From: Planctomyces sp. SH-PL62
Lineage (GTDB): Bacteria > Planctomycetota > Planctomycetia > Planctomycetales > Planctomycetaceae
Reading direction: 5' to 3'
Length of the DNA stretch: 47,005 nucleotides
NCBI GenBank assembly: GCA_945893045.1
Contig: CAMDEA010000053.1
Span: 1-47,005, forward strand
A program made the translations under genes and the position numbers. Below, in pieces: positions 34,447-42,841 of the stretch. How positions within the stretch are numbered: position 1 is the stretch's first letter; the number at the start of each line of letters is the position of its first letter. The notes under the pieces are model-generated. The model was not told the origin of the DNA. It made no database searches and saw only the letters and a program-made list of their open reading frames with translations.

Positions 34447-35030
34447 CCACCTCCGCACGAATTCTCAAAGCCGATCGCGACAACGCTGCCGACAGCCGCG
34501 TCATCCTCTGCGACTTGTCCGAAAGACCCGTCTCGCGATTCGCGGCCTCTGATTTCGAACCGCTGTCATTACCAGCCAGCGAGCATCACCGCGCAGTTCC
34601 ACGAGTCGATACCCGCCTGCAATCCGCTCTCACGGCACTGCACGCCGCCACCGAGCAGTTGCACGCCCAGCGAGACCGCTGGCTAGACCAGTGCCAGACC
34701 GAGACGGTCCGCCTCGGTGTGGCCATCGCCGAGCGACTCCTCCATCGCACATTGACCACTCATCCCGAAGCCGTGATCGACTTGGTTCGCTCCGCACTCG
34801 CATGGTCCGTCGGTGCGGATCACCTGAGCGTCCGCCTTCATCCCGCCGACGCTGATTTGGTCACGTCAGCCGCCGCCTCTCTGCAAACCGAAGCTTGCGC
34901 GACACTCGAATTTGTCCCCGACGAATCTCTCACACGCGGTGACTGCATCGTGGAAACCCCGAACGGACAGATCGACGCGCGACGCGATGTTCTCACACAA
35001 CGCATCGCCGACGAACTCCTCATGCAATGA
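34443..35030 (+). CDS. fliH: Flagellar export stator protein FliH
   Basis: A 195-residue cytosolic FliH/SctL-type protein that binds and restrains the FliI ATPase. The N-terminal 50 residues are variable, a helical part (about 58-110: LQSALTALHAATEQLHAQRDRW) is followed by GVAIAERLLHRTLTTHPEAVIDLVRSAL and the C-terminal domain (LSVRLHPADADLV, GDCIVETPNGQIDARRDVLTQRI), which is typical. The start overlaps the fliF stop by four bases, so translation is coupled. fliI follows. Confidence 0.88.
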   Translation: MTTSARILKADRDNAADSRVILCDLSERPVSRFAASDFEPLSLPASEHHRAVPRVDTRLQSALTALHAATEQLHAQRDRWLDQCQTETVRLGVAIAERLLHRTLTTHPEAVIDLVRSALAWSVGADHLSVRLHPADADLVTSAAASLQTEACATLEFVPDESLTRGDCIVETPNGQIDARRDVLTQRIADELLMQ

Positions 35031-35038
35031 CCGTCTTG

Positions 35039-35089
35039 TCCCCATTCCTCTGGCCCCATTCCTCTGGCCAGACGAATTTGCCAGAGGAA
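35039..35089. repeat. Short tandem and inverted repeat between fliH and fliI
   Basis: CCCCATTCCTCTGGCC occurs twice in tandem (about 35040-35055 and 35054-35069), and TTCCTCTGGC (35059-35068) pairs with GCCAGAGGAA (35080-35089). The right arm supplies the purine-rich AGAGGAA upstream of the fliI start at 35101, so the fliI ribosome-binding site is inside a small stem. Confidence 0.6.
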
Positions 35090-35100
35090 CGTTTTCATCA

Positions 35101-36405
35101 ATGCTCGCCTTCGCCGACCGAGTCTCAGAAATCATCCCCGTCGGACTGACCGGCCGAGTGACAAGGCTAAGCGGCCTGACCATCACCGCCGCCGGGCTGC
35201 CTCTACCGATCGGGGCGCTGTGTCGCATCCATCGCGGTCCGCAAAGACTTGCCGAAGCAGAGGTCGTTGGCTTTCGCGATCAGGAAACTCTGCTTCTCCC
35301 ACTCGGTGACATTGCCGGCCTGCGGCGAGGCGATTCGGTCTCGCTGCGAAACTCCGCACCGCAAGTTCGCGTCGGCGAACAGATGCTCGGCCGAGTCTTC
35401 AACGCTCGCGGCGAGCTCCTTGATGACGGCGACAAACCCGCGCTGCCGCATCGTCGCTCGTTGTACGGCGCACCGCCCGCGTCGATGAGTCGGCCTCGAA
35501 TCTCCGAACCGCTCGGCACCGGCATCCGCGCGATTGACGCTCTGTTGACCTGCGGCAAAGGTCAACGAGTCGGCCTCTTCGCCGGCAGCGGTGTCGGCAA
35601 GAGCACGTTGCTCGGCCAGATCGCACGCGGTAGCCAGGCGGACGTCAACGTCGTGGTGCTCGTCGGTGAACGGGGCCGTGAAGTGCGCGAGTTCCTCGAA
35701 AAGTCTCTCGGTCCCGACGGCCTGAGTCGCAGCGTGGTCATCGTCGCGACCGGCGACGAAGCACCAACACTTCGCCTGCGAGCCGCTCACTTCGGCACAA
35801 CCGTCGCCGAGTTCTTTCGCGATCAAGGCCGCGATGTGCTGCTGCTCGTCGATTCGCTGACTCGATTCGCACACGCTCAACGCGAAGTCGGCTTCGCCGC
35901 CGGGGAACCGCCGGCTGCTCGCGGTTTTCCTCCCAGCGTCTTTAGTGTTTTGCCAAAGCTCGTCGAACGGACCGGCCACTCCGAGTCCGGCAGCATCACC
36001 GGCCTCTACACGGTTCTCGTCGATGGTGACGACTTCAACGAACCGATCGCCGACGCGGTGCGTGGGCTCCTCGACGGCCACTGGGTTTTGTCACGTCGGC
36101 TCGCCGAGCAAGCTCATTGGCCGGCACTCGACGTTCTCGCCAGCATCAGCCGTGTGATGCCCGACGTCACTTCGCCGCAGCATCGAGCCACCGCCGATCA
36201 GTTGAAACGAGTCCTCGCCGCATACCGCCATCACGAAGACATGATCTCGGTGGGAGCCTATCAACCCGGCTCACATCCCCTGGTCGATACCGCCATCCGC
36301 GAGCGGCTTCGCTGGACCGAGTTCCTTCAACAAACACTCGACGAGCCGACGAAACTTCCAGACACACTCTCCTGGCTTCGGCAGCTTGCTGGCCAACTCT
36401 CTTGA
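35101..36405 (+). CDS. fliI: Flagellum-specific export ATPase FliI
   Basis: The ATPase of the flagellar type III export apparatus, related to F1-beta. ATG 35101 (MLAFADRVSEIIPVG) is chosen over a longer frame because AGAGGAA precedes it and it gives a normal length of 434. N-terminal beta-barrel domain, then the P-loop GLFAGSGVGKSTLLGQIARG at about residue 157, Walker B DVLLLVDSLTRFAHAQREVG, and FPPSVFSVLPKLVERTGHSESGSIT followed by GLYTVLVDGDDFNEPIADAVRG. The flagellar form is supported by the FliF and FliH neighbours. 23 bases separate it from fliJ. Confidence 0.95.
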   Translation: MLAFADRVSEIIPVGLTGRVTRLSGLTITAAGLPLPIGALCRIHRGPQRLAEAEVVGFRDQETLLLPLGDIAGLRRGDSVSLRNSAPQVRVGEQMLGRVFNARGELLDDGDKPALPHRRSLYGAPPASMSRPRISEPLGTGIRAIDALLTCGKGQRVGLFAGSGVGKSTLLGQIARGSQADVNVVVLVGERGREVREFLEKSLGPDGLSRSVVIVATGDEAPTLRLRAAHFGTTVAEFFRDQGRDVLLLVDSLTRFAHAQREVGFAAGEPPAARGFPPSVFSVLPKLVERTGHSESGSITGLYTVLVDGDDFNEPIADAVRGLLDGHWVLSRRLAEQAHWPALDVLASISRVMPDVTSPQHRATADQLKRVLAAYRHHEDMISVGAYQPGSHPLVDTAIRERLRWTEFLQQTLDEPTKLPDTLSWLRQLAGQLS

Positions 36406-36428
36406 AATCTCCGATCGGAAACTGCGAG

Positions 36429-36881
36429 ATGCCGTCGTCCTCAAATTGGTTGGGCATGTTGCAGCGCATTCGCGAGCATCGCCGCGATACCGCGCTGCAA
36501 TCGCTGGCTCGAAGCCTGCAAGCGGCCACGCAGATCCGCGACGCAACCGCCAGCGTTGAGGCCATGATCTCCAGCCTGAGCCACACTCAAAAGCCAACTG
36601 GCCGCATCGAACGACTCGATTCGCAACGCCTGCGACAGCTTCGCCAAGACAGAGACGACTTGCGGTCCCGGAGATCCGATCTTCGTCATCAGCAGGTTGC
36701 CGCCGAAGCTGTCGTCCATCAGGCTCAGGCCAACGCGGCCACCAAAGACAACGAGGTTGAGGTCTTACGACGTCTGCAAGATCGGCTCGATTTCACCCAT
36801 CGGCAGGCACAACAACGACGGGACGAGCAATCTCCTTTGGATGCCGCCGTCTCGCTTTGCAACGGCGGGCGTTCCGGCTAG
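36429..36881 (+). CDS. fliJ: FliJ-like flagellar export chaperone
   Basis: A 150-residue, highly charged, almost wholly coiled-coil protein rich in Arg and Gln, in the fliJ position directly after fliI. FliJ is the small antiparallel coiled coil that escorts substrates and couples FliI to the export gate. ATG 36429 (MPSSSNWLGMLQRIREHRRD) is chosen as the first in-frame ATG after fliI; a longer frame overlaps fliI in another phase. Sequence identity to FliJ is low as usual for the family, so position and coiled-coil form the main support. Confidence 0.72.
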   Translation: MPSSSNWLGMLQRIREHRRDTALQSLARSLQAATQIRDATASVEAMISSLSHTQKPTGRIERLDSQRLRQLRQDRDDLRSRRSDLRHQQVAAEAVVHQAQANAATKDNEVEVLRRLQDRLDFTHRQAQQRRDEQSPLDAAVSLCNGGRSG

Positions 36882-36929
36882 ATTCCCGCACCCATTCAAC
36901 AACCACGAATTCCAGATTGAGGAAATGAC

Positions 36930-37028
36930 ATGGCCAAGAACAATCGCAAGATCACGAAGGCGAACCACGGTAAGCGCCCCTGTAGCGGTCATACTCGCCG
37001 CAAACTGCGCGGCAAGCCGAAGCTGTAA
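36930..37028 (+). CDS. Small basic protein (32 residues)
   Basis: A short open frame from ATG 36930 with a good ribosome-binding site (GAGGAA) and a strong terminator directly after the stop. The product starts MAKNNRKITKANHGKRP, then SGHTRRKLRGKP, with a net charge of about +13. No signal peptide or hydrophobic part. Such composition suggests nucleic-acid or rRNA binding, perhaps like a bTHX-type small ribosomal protein, but the similarity is only loose. Position right after fliJ could be chance. SD, terminator and composition make it likely expressed. Confidence 0.7.
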   Translation: MAKNNRKITKANHGKRPCSGHTRRKLRGKPKL

Positions 37029-37053
37029 GCTGCGTTCGCTCGAACAACTCACG

Positions 37054-37097
37054 AAAAAACCCGGCCCAGAATTCATTCTGGGCCGGGTTTTTGTTTT
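37054..37097. terminator. Strong Rho-independent terminator, bidirectional
   Basis: AAAACCCGGCCCAGAA (37056-37071) pairs with TTCTGGGCCGGGTTTT (37076-37091) around a 4-base loop, flanked by A-rich and T-rich runs. It ends the small basic protein gene and, on the other strand, the Gly/Tyr-rich gene. Confidence 0.92.
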
Positions 37098-37149
37098 GGA
37101 TCTCGAACGATCCCGATTGGTCAGCAGTGCCGTCCACGATCTGCGGAGA

Positions 37150-37473
37150 TTAGTGATGATGTCGATGGCGACCACCACCGTATCCGCCATAACTGCCGTA
37201 GCTGTAGCCCCGATAGCCGGAACCGATCGAGATACTCAGGCCAGGGCGTCCGTAATAGAAACCGGTCGTCGGATACGCATAGCCAAAGCTATTCACCGGG
37301 CCGTAGCTGTAAGAAGGCGAGTAATAGCTCGGAACGTAGCTATAACCGCCGTAGTAGCTCCCGCCGCCGTAACTGGGACCGCAGCCACTCCGGTGGTCGG
37401 CCTTCGCTTCTGAAGCCGTTCCCAGGATCAACGCACCGACCGCCAACACAGCAAGTAGAATCAACTTTCTCAT
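37150..37473 (-). CDS. Secreted Gly/Tyr/Ser-rich protein with His tail
   Basis: A 107-residue protein with a signal peptide (MRKLILLAVLAVGALILGTA, cleavage near AKA) and a mature part rich in Gly, Tyr and Ser, with YGG/YSY repeats, and a C-terminal GGGRHRHHH that may bind metal. AAGGAG precedes the start. No known domain. Low-complexity Gly/Tyr proteins are frequent in planctomycetes and may be structural envelope parts; function not assigned. Confidence 0.8.
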   Translation of the reverse strand: MRKLILLAVLAVGALILGTASEAKADHRSGCGPSYGGGSYYGGYSYVPSYYSPSYSYGPVNSFGYAYPTTGFYYGRPGLSISIGSGYRGYSYGSYGGYGGGRHRHHH

Positions 37474-37891
37474 GGCCAGACTCCTTTGAATTTGCAGAAC
37501 GACGGAGGGAATTGGTTTGAGTGTTCCGGGAAGTCCGTTCGTTTGTGTCTGCTCGGAAGTGTTCGTTACGCAGACACAGTGCCAAGTCTGTGAATTTTTT
37601 CGACGATACCGAAACCTTCCGCGCTGAGCGGCAGTTTCGGCCCGAAACCGCGAAACAGATCAGACAGCAGCACGAGGGAGACCGTCGTTGTCGCGTGGCC
37701 GCAATTGACGCTGACATCCAAGAGCATCAACGGTCGTCCCCCTGACGACGACTTCGACGGCAAGCCGAATAAGAACTCAGATCACTCAGCGAACAACCCG
37801 CCGTTTGCGTAGACTCTGCTGCACGTCGCGATCGACTCACCGTCGGAAGCCGAGTGATCGGGACGCGACTCACCAATGACTGAGGACAACC
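37474..37891. other. Intergenic stretch between divergent genes
   Basis: A 418-base gap between the Gly/Tyr-rich gene (-) and the zinc peptidase (+). It holds overlapping frames on both strands that look like chance, no strong palindrome and no RNA gene that I can recognise. It must contain promoters for both genes, but no clear -10/-35 pair stands out. Confidence 0.5.
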
Positions 37892-38581
37892 ATGTTCTTC
37901 GATCCGCTCTACTTCGTGTTTGCCGCCCCCGCGATCGTCTTGATGTTGTGGGCACAGTGGCGAGTCAAATCCGCTTACCACTTCGGAATGCAAGTCTCCG
38001 CGCCGCTCAGCGGAGCCGCCGCCGCACGGCACATCCTCGACAACTCCGGCTGCGACGAGGTCGGCGTGGAAGTCGCCAGCGGTTGGTTATCGGACCACTA
38101 CGACCCTAGCTCGCGTGTCTTGCGGCTCAGCCCAGAGGTCTACGAAAGCCACACCGCCACCGCCGTCGGCATCGCCGCTCACGAAGCCGGCCACGCGATT
38201 CAACACGCCAACCACTACGCGCCGCTGATCGCCCGAAATGCAGCCGTGCCGGCGGCTCATTTCGGAGGCATGACGTTCGGCCTGCTGTTCCTGCTGGGAT
38301 TGATCTTCTCCAGTCCGACATTGATCTTGCTAGGATTTGCCGCGATCGGAGCAACCTGCGTCTTTCAGATCATCAACTTGCCTGTCGAATTCGACGCCAG
38401 CAACCGCGCCAAGCGGCTGCTCGGTCAACTCAACATCGTGGATGGAGAAGGTGCGCTGGCCGTGCGAAACGTGCTCAACGCAGCCGGTTGGACCTACGTC
38501 GCGGCGACGCTGCAATCCGTTCTCACGCTGGCGTACTACCTCTTCCGATTCAGCGGTGCCATGAACTCACGCGACGATTGA
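37892..38581 (+). CDS. Membrane zinc metallopeptidase (YugP-like, Zn_peptidase_2)
   Basis: A 229-residue protein with a hydrophobic N-terminal helix (FVFAAPAIVLMLWAQW), the zinc motif AAHEAGHAIQHA at about residue 92, two further hydrophobic helices (about 125-170), and the FDASNRAKRLL segment found in YugP-type proteins. HEAGH supplies two metal His and the catalytic Glu; the third ligand probably lies in the Asp/Glu of the later segment. The family is of unknown substrate, probably membrane protein quality control. ATG 37892. Confidence 0.88.
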   Translation: MFFDPLYFVFAAPAIVLMLWAQWRVKSAYHFGMQVSAPLSGAAAARHILDNSGCDEVGVEVASGWLSDHYDPSSRVLRLSPEVYESHTATAVGIAAHEAGHAIQHANHYAPLIARNAAVPAAHFGGMTFGLLFLLGLIFSSPTLILLGFAAIGATCVFQIINLPVEFDASNRAKRLLGQLNIVDGEGALAVRNVLNAAGWTYVAATLQSVLTLAYYLFRFSGAMNSRDD

Positions 38582-38608
38582 TCGCTCACTCGTCTCCATG
38601 CCCGCGAG

Positions 38609-39655
38609 TCATTTTCTGCCGCCGATCACCGCGCAATGGACCAGCGTCGGCGTGATCGGCAGCAATTGCAGCCCGGCTTCGACCAGCCATGCTTGGAACT
38701 CGCGAGCCGCATACGCTCGGCCTTCGGTCAGCGAGAACAACGACGCCGAATACAACGCGATCGGCAGCGGACCGCTGTGATCGTCGTTCAGCAACACATC
38801 GTGAATCAACAACCGCCCGCCCGGCGAAAGTGCAGCGGCACAACGTGCGACCAGCGCTCGACATTCCGGTTCATCCCAATCATGGAGGATGTTCGACAAG
38901 AGCACGACATCCGCATTCGGAACCGGATCGACAAACATGTCGCCGGGAACGCAGTCCAGTCGATCCGCAACGCCGTACTGCTCGGCCATCTCACGAGCGA
39001 TCTTCAACACTTCCGGACGGTCCCACACGATCGCTCGCAACTCCGGATGTCGTCGCAGCCAAGCGATGCTGTAGATCCCCGACCCGCCGCCGACATCCAA
39101 CAACGTCTGTACGCCATCCAAAGAGACACGCTCGGCCAACACGGGAGCGACGTTCTTCGCTCGGCCCGCCAGCGATAATGTGAGGAATCGCGCGGAGACT
39201 TCGGCTTCCATCGCCGATTCCGTCCCCTCGCGATAAATGAACGCGGTCCCCTGCTCCTTGTCCGCCGTTCCCGCTGGTCGATTAGTTTTGAGCCGCTCGA
39301 TCATCTCACGCACGCCGGGACTGTTGCCGGCCAAGGCCACATACCCGCTGACGTCGAACTCCGAACGGGTCAGCAAGTGCTCGCGGCTGAGCGAAGTCAG
39401 CGTCAACCGACCACTGGCATCCGTCGTGATCAGCCCCATCGCTCGCAAAGCCGTGAGCAACACCACCGCCGGCCGGCGTTGAAGGCCGATCTCGGCTCGC
39501 AGGTCATCGAAGGACTGCGGTTGCTCGGCGAGCCGGCGAAACAGATCAAACTCGACAACGGCCGCCGTCAGCAACTCAGTCGCATGTGCTCCGCGAAAGA
39601 ACTCGAAGATTGGCGTCGGATCGGTGGCAGGTGGAGTCAATGGCTCAAAAGGCAT
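38609..39655 (-). CDS. SAM-dependent O-methyltransferase (caffeate/CrtF-type)
   Basis: A 348-residue methyltransferase. ATG 39655 (MPFEPLTPPATDP) is chosen because AAGGAAA lies just upstream; a TTG at 39682 overlapping the previous stop is an alternative. The N-terminal winged-helix dimerisation part (ELLTAAVVEFDLFRRLAEQ) precedes the SAM fold with the glycine loop LLDVGGGSGIYSIAWLRRHP, the acidic WDRPEV, DMFVDPVPNADVVLLSNILHDW and GRLLIHDVLL. These match O-methyltransferase family 2. The substrate may be a phenolic, carotenoid or polyketide; no biosynthetic cluster is nearby. It follows the esterase gene closely and may be cotranscribed. Confidence 0.9.
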   Translation of the reverse strand: MPFEPLTPPATDPTPIFEFFRGAHATELLTAAVVEFDLFRRLAEQPQSFDDLRAEIGLQRRPAVVLLTALRAMGLITTDASGRLTLTSLSREHLLTRSEFDVSGYVALAGNSPGVREMIERLKTNRPAGTADKEQGTAFIYREGTESAMEAEVSARFLTLSLAGRAKNVAPVLAERVSLDGVQTLLDVGGGSGIYSIAWLRRHPELRAIVWDRPEVLKIAREMAEQYGVADRLDCVPGDMFVDPVPNADVVLLSNILHDWDEPECRALVARCAAALSPGGRLLIHDVLLNDDHSGPLPIALYSASLFSLTEGRAYAAREFQAWLVEAGLQLLPITPTLVHCAVIGGRK

Positions 39656-39678
39656 GTCGTTTCCTTGCGAGAGCGGCT

Positions 39679-41175
39679 TCAATTCGCCGACAGATACTTT
39701 GCGACCATCTCGGCACGCAGACGCCCCATGAACTGCGGATTCAAAATGCTGCCATGATCGTGGCCAGCGTGCATTTCAACGACCGCGTCGCTGTCGAGCT
39801 TCTTCAAGCTCTCGCCGAGCAACCGCGTCGCGCCCTCCAGATAAAACGTGTCGAGGTCGCCCATGTGGACGTGCAGCTTGCCGCGCAGCTTCGGGCCGAG
39901 CGTCGGCCAGTTGCGTTCAAGCAACAACCGAATGTCATAGGCTTCCCAGGTCTTCGCCGCCTTGGTGATGACCGCTCCGTTCTTGCGATCCCAAACGCGA
40001 ACCGGCTTACCATCGGCTCCGCGCGGACTGAACGCCGCCTCGAAGCTGTGAAGCTGGCCGCCGGGGCCGAGGGCCTCTTCCATCACATCGAAGTCGCGAT
40101 ACCACAAGAGTACCTGTTGTCCGCGCCGAGCGATTGGACGACGCTGGCCCGCGCGATCGGCGTACATGTTCTCGCCAGCGGCGTACATGTTGATGTATTG
40201 AAAATCCTCAAACGTGACAGGATCGGGAGCGGTGCTCCAAGTCCCGGCGAAGTCGTCGGGATGCGAAACCATCAGCCATAAGCTCGACCAACCACCGGAC
40301 GAGTGTCCCGTCAAGAAACGCCCCTGCGGCCGAGCGTCTGTCCGAAACGCCTTGTCGAGTTCCGGGATGAACTCCTTCACCAGCGCCGTACCCCACGGTC
40401 CATTGTTCGCCGAGTCCGCGAAGACGTGATGCCCCAGCGGGCAACTCGGATCGAGCATCAATCGAATGAACTCCACGCCCCCTTCGTTCTGCTCACTGAT
40501 CGGCTCAGACCGTACTCCGTCAAAGTGAGTGCCACCAAAACCGGGGATCGTGAAGATGACCGGATACTTTCGCTCCGCCTGCTTGTGATAACTCGCCGGC
40601 AGCAACACGGCGGCTTGTAAGAACACGTCTCGCTTGTGGAACTCGCTGAGCAACTTCGATCGCACCCGCAGCAACTTGCACCATTTGTTCTCCGGAAACT
40701 GCCGTTCCGGAATCAACTGCGTGATCGGCAAGTCGATCGTGCCCGGATCACTCGGCACAACGACTGCCGGCGAGAACCCGTTCCCTGCGCCGTCGCCGAC
40801 CTTACGTTCCCACGAATTGAATCTGGCCACCGCTTGGACCTTCCAACCAGCCAAGTTGAGCTGATCGACGGGCATCGGACACGTCGTCACGTCGTCCGGC
40901 TTGTAGCTATCGATGACCAACGGCTCTCCCGGCTTCCAGTCGGAGACATCTCGGCCGATCAGGATTTCCGGTTTGAACCAACTCAATCGCTCGCGCGGCT
41001 GCGGCCGAGTCTGACTGAGATACAACACGACTCGACCAGAGTACGGCTCAGCTCGCACTTCTTTCGCGAAGCTCAATCGGAACTGCCAACGCGGAAGTTT
41101 GTCATCCGCGCGACTCGCCGTCGCGATCAACAGAACCAACCAAAACGCACGAACCAACGACCGGCAAACACGCAT
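39679..41175 (-). CDS. Secreted alpha/beta hydrolase, esterase D type
   Basis: A 498-residue exported protein. ATG 41175 is chosen because AAGGAG precedes it and it gives a signal peptide (MRVCRSLVRAFWLVLLIATA). The N-terminal 150 residues are beta-rich; the hydrolase domain follows with the nucleophile elbow FLTGHSSGGWSSLWL, similar to Fes/esterase-D proteins, and a late His in MHAGHDHGSILNP. Probably hydrolyses extracellular esters. The stop is 23 bases from the methyltransferase start on the same strand. Confidence 0.85.
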   Translation of the reverse strand: MRVCRSLVRAFWLVLLIATASRADDKLPRWQFRLSFAKEVRAEPYSGRVVLYLSQTRPQPRERLSWFKPEILIGRDVSDWKPGEPLVIDSYKPDDVTTCPMPVDQLNLAGWKVQAVARFNSWERKVGDGAGNGFSPAVVVPSDPGTIDLPITQLIPERQFPENKWCKLLRVRSKLLSEFHKRDVFLQAAVLLPASYHKQAERKYPVIFTIPGFGGTHFDGVRSEPISEQNEGGVEFIRLMLDPSCPLGHHVFADSANNGPWGTALVKEFIPELDKAFRTDARPQGRFLTGHSSGGWSSLWLMVSHPDDFAGTWSTAPDPVTFEDFQYINMYAAGENMYADRAGQRRPIARRGQQVLLWYRDFDVMEEALGPGGQLHSFEAAFSPRGADGKPVRVWDRKNGAVITKAAKTWEAYDIRLLLERNWPTLGPKLRGKLHVHMGDLDTFYLEGATRLLGESLKKLDSDAVVEMHAGHDHGSILNPQFMGRLRAEMVAKYLSAN

Positions 41176-41274
41176 TCGCAAACTCCTTGAAAAGCGGGAC
41201 CGCGAGCGTATCGCAACCGCCGCTTGAGTTTCCACCCGCCCCACCTACCATGCCCGGCCGATCCAGTTCTTGTC

Positions 41275-41345
41275 CGGCCGATGGCTGTTGGCTGAAAGCT
41301 GATGGCTGTTATTCCAATTTGAAATCTCAAATTTGAAATTTGAAA
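41275..41345. repeat. GGCTGATGGCTG and AAATTTGAAATTT repeat tract
   Basis: A tract of GATGGCTGTTGGCTGAAAGCTGATGGCTG units followed by AT-rich AATTTGAAATCTCAAATTTG units, with short inverted repeats. Both unit types recur: the first at 46108-46199, the second at 10951-10980. It separates the divergent esterase and slyX genes and reaches to six bases before the slyX start. Confidence 0.65.
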
Positions 41346-41350
41346 TTCGT

Positions 41351-41563
41351 ATGCCCGCCACCGAAGACCGACTGACCAACGTCGAGCTCCTGCTGACTCA
41401 TCTGCAACACGATTTTGAGCAACTCAGCCAAGTCGTCTTCCGGCAGCAGGCGGAGATTGACGCTCTGAAAACCGAAGTCGCCAAACTCAGCACGCGCATC
41501 GTCACTCTCACCGACGACCCCGAAGTCCGCAACCCGCAGGATGAGAAGCCGCCACACTATTGA
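41351..41563 (+). CDS. slyX: SlyX-like protein
   Basis: A 70-residue coiled-coil protein. ATG 41351 (MPATEDRLTNVELLLTHLQHD) is chosen because the upstream extension is repeat DNA. The helix with heptad Leu/Val (FEQLSQVVFRQQAEIDALKTEV) and the PPHY ending match the small SlyX family. Its function is unknown. A strong palindrome separates it from citrate synthase downstream. Confidence 0.82.
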   Translation: MPATEDRLTNVELLLTHLQHDFEQLSQVVFRQQAEIDALKTEVAKLSTRIVTLTDDPEVRNPQDEKPPHY

Positions 41564-41570
41564 ACGCCGT

Positions 41571-41645
41571 CGTGGGGCAGGTTTTCAACCTGCCCGTCTT
41601 TCACATTCCCAATCTGCGACGGACAGGTTGAAAACCTGCCCCACG
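41571..41645. repeat. 28-bp inverted repeat directly before the citrate synthase start
   Basis: The arms 41571-41598 (CGTGGGGCAGGTTTTCAACC and onward) and 41618-41645 pair with one mismatch around a 19-base loop. The right arm ends four bases before ATG 41650, so the normal ribosome-binding region of the citrate synthase gene is repeat sequence and would be in the stem. No SD-like purine run is present. Confidence 0.88.
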
Positions 41646-41649
41646 TCCC

Positions 41650-42768
41650 ATGAAGAAACCTGCCGCGGGATTAGACGGACTCATCGTCGGCGAGACGGCT
41701 ATCAGCACGCTCGACCACGGCTTGCACCTGCGTGGGTTCGCGATCGAAGACCTTGCGCGGCAAGCGACGTATTCCGAAGTCGCCTACCTGTTGTTGCACG
41801 GCGAGCTTCCGACTCAGGAATTGCTCGCCGATTTCCGAGCGATCCTCGCTGAAGCCGCTGAAGTCCCGTCAGCGATTCTGCAACTTTTGGAAGAGTTGCC
41901 GCTGCACGTCGCTCCGATGGATGCGCTCCGCACCGCGATCAGCGCGCTGGCCCACTTCGATGAACAACCCAACGAGACCGACGACACCGCCAGTCTCGGT
42001 AAGGCAATCCGGCTGCTCGGACAAGTTCCGGTTTTGATTGCTGCTCGCCACCGGCTGACTCGCGGACTGGAGCTGATCGAGTCCGATCCGGAACTGAGTT
42101 TCTCCGGCAACTTGTTGTCGCTGCTGACCGGCCGCGTCCCGACCGCGCGGGACGAACGTGCCCTCGATCAATCGTTGATCTGCTATGCCGACCTCGAATT
42201 CAACACCTCGACTTTCACCGCGCGAATCGTCGCCTCGACCGGCTCGGATTTGCATTCCGCCGTAACCGCCGCTGTCGGAGCACTCAAAGGCCCGCTGCAC
42301 GGCGGAGCCAACGAAGATGTCCTCGACGTGCTGCTCGCAATTGACTCGCCCGCACAAGCGGACAAGTTCGTGCGAAACGCCGCCGCCAAGAAACGCCGCC
42401 TCGCCGGGTTCGGCCATCGCGTCTATCGCGACCGCCCCGATCCGCGAGCAATCGTGCTCAAGGAGATCTGCCACGAACTCGCCACAACGGACGAGCAACG
42501 CCGACTCGAAGAGATCGCCGCTGCCATCGAAGCGGCGATGTGGTCGCACAAGCAACTGCGTCCGAATGTCGATTGGCCGATCGCACGGCTGTATCGAATG
42601 CTCGGTCTCGATGCGGAACTCTTCACGCCGCTGTTCGTTGTCGCTCGCGTCGCCGGCTGGTCGGCCCACATCCTCGAACAACAGCGTGACAACCGCCTGA
42701 TCGCACCACGAGCCAACTACATAGGCCCACCACCACGAGCATTCGTGCCGTTGCGCGAACGCGGCTGA
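41650..42768 (+). CDS. Citrate synthase family protein (citrate or 2-methylcitrate synthase)
   Basis: A 372-residue enzyme condensing oxaloacetate with acetyl- or propionyl-CoA. It begins GLDGLIVGETAIS, a common start of the short type II family. Catalytic residues are visible: the His in GPLHGGANED, the His in GFGHRVYRDRPD, and the Asp in NVDWPIARLYRMLGL. FVVARVAGWSAHILEQ follows as expected. Citrate and methylcitrate synthase cannot be told apart by eye. The start is taken at ATG 41650 although it has no SD. It ends two bases before a nested palindrome shared with the convergent dehydratase gene. Confidence 0.93.
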   Translation: MKKPAAGLDGLIVGETAISTLDHGLHLRGFAIEDLARQATYSEVAYLLLHGELPTQELLADFRAILAEAAEVPSAILQLLEELPLHVAPMDALRTAISALAHFDEQPNETDDTASLGKAIRLLGQVPVLIAARHRLTRGLELIESDPELSFSGNLLSLLTGRVPTARDERALDQSLICYADLEFNTSTFTARIVASTGSDLHSAVTAAVGALKGPLHGGANEDVLDVLLAIDSPAQADKFVRNAAAKKRRLAGFGHRVYRDRPDPRAIVLKEICHELATTDEQRRLEEIAAAIEAAMWSHKQLRPNVDWPIARLYRMLGLDAELFTPLFVVARVAGWSAHILEQQRDNRLIAPRANYIGPPPRAFVPLRERG

Positions 42769-42770
42769 TC

Positions 42771-42841
42771 GCGCTCGTAGTGACCCCATTGATGGGGTCG
42801 AGACGCGATGATGACCCGATAAATCGGGTCACTACGAGCGC
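42771..42841. repeat. Nested palindrome between convergent genes
   Basis: Outer arms 42771-42786 (GCGCTCGTAGTGACCC) and 42826-42841 are perfect complements. Between them, GACCCCATTGATGGGGTC and GACCCGATAAATCGGGTC form two more hairpins. The outer right arm reaches the stop codon of the minus-strand dehydratase. It can terminate both convergent transcripts. Confidence 0.88.

Noticed and set aside
30967..36881. The export cluster considered as a virulence-type type III secretion system
   Set aside because: FliF with two membrane helices and a FliG-type domain, plus FliH/FliI/FliJ order, fit a flagellum; no secretin or SctV-type genes are present.
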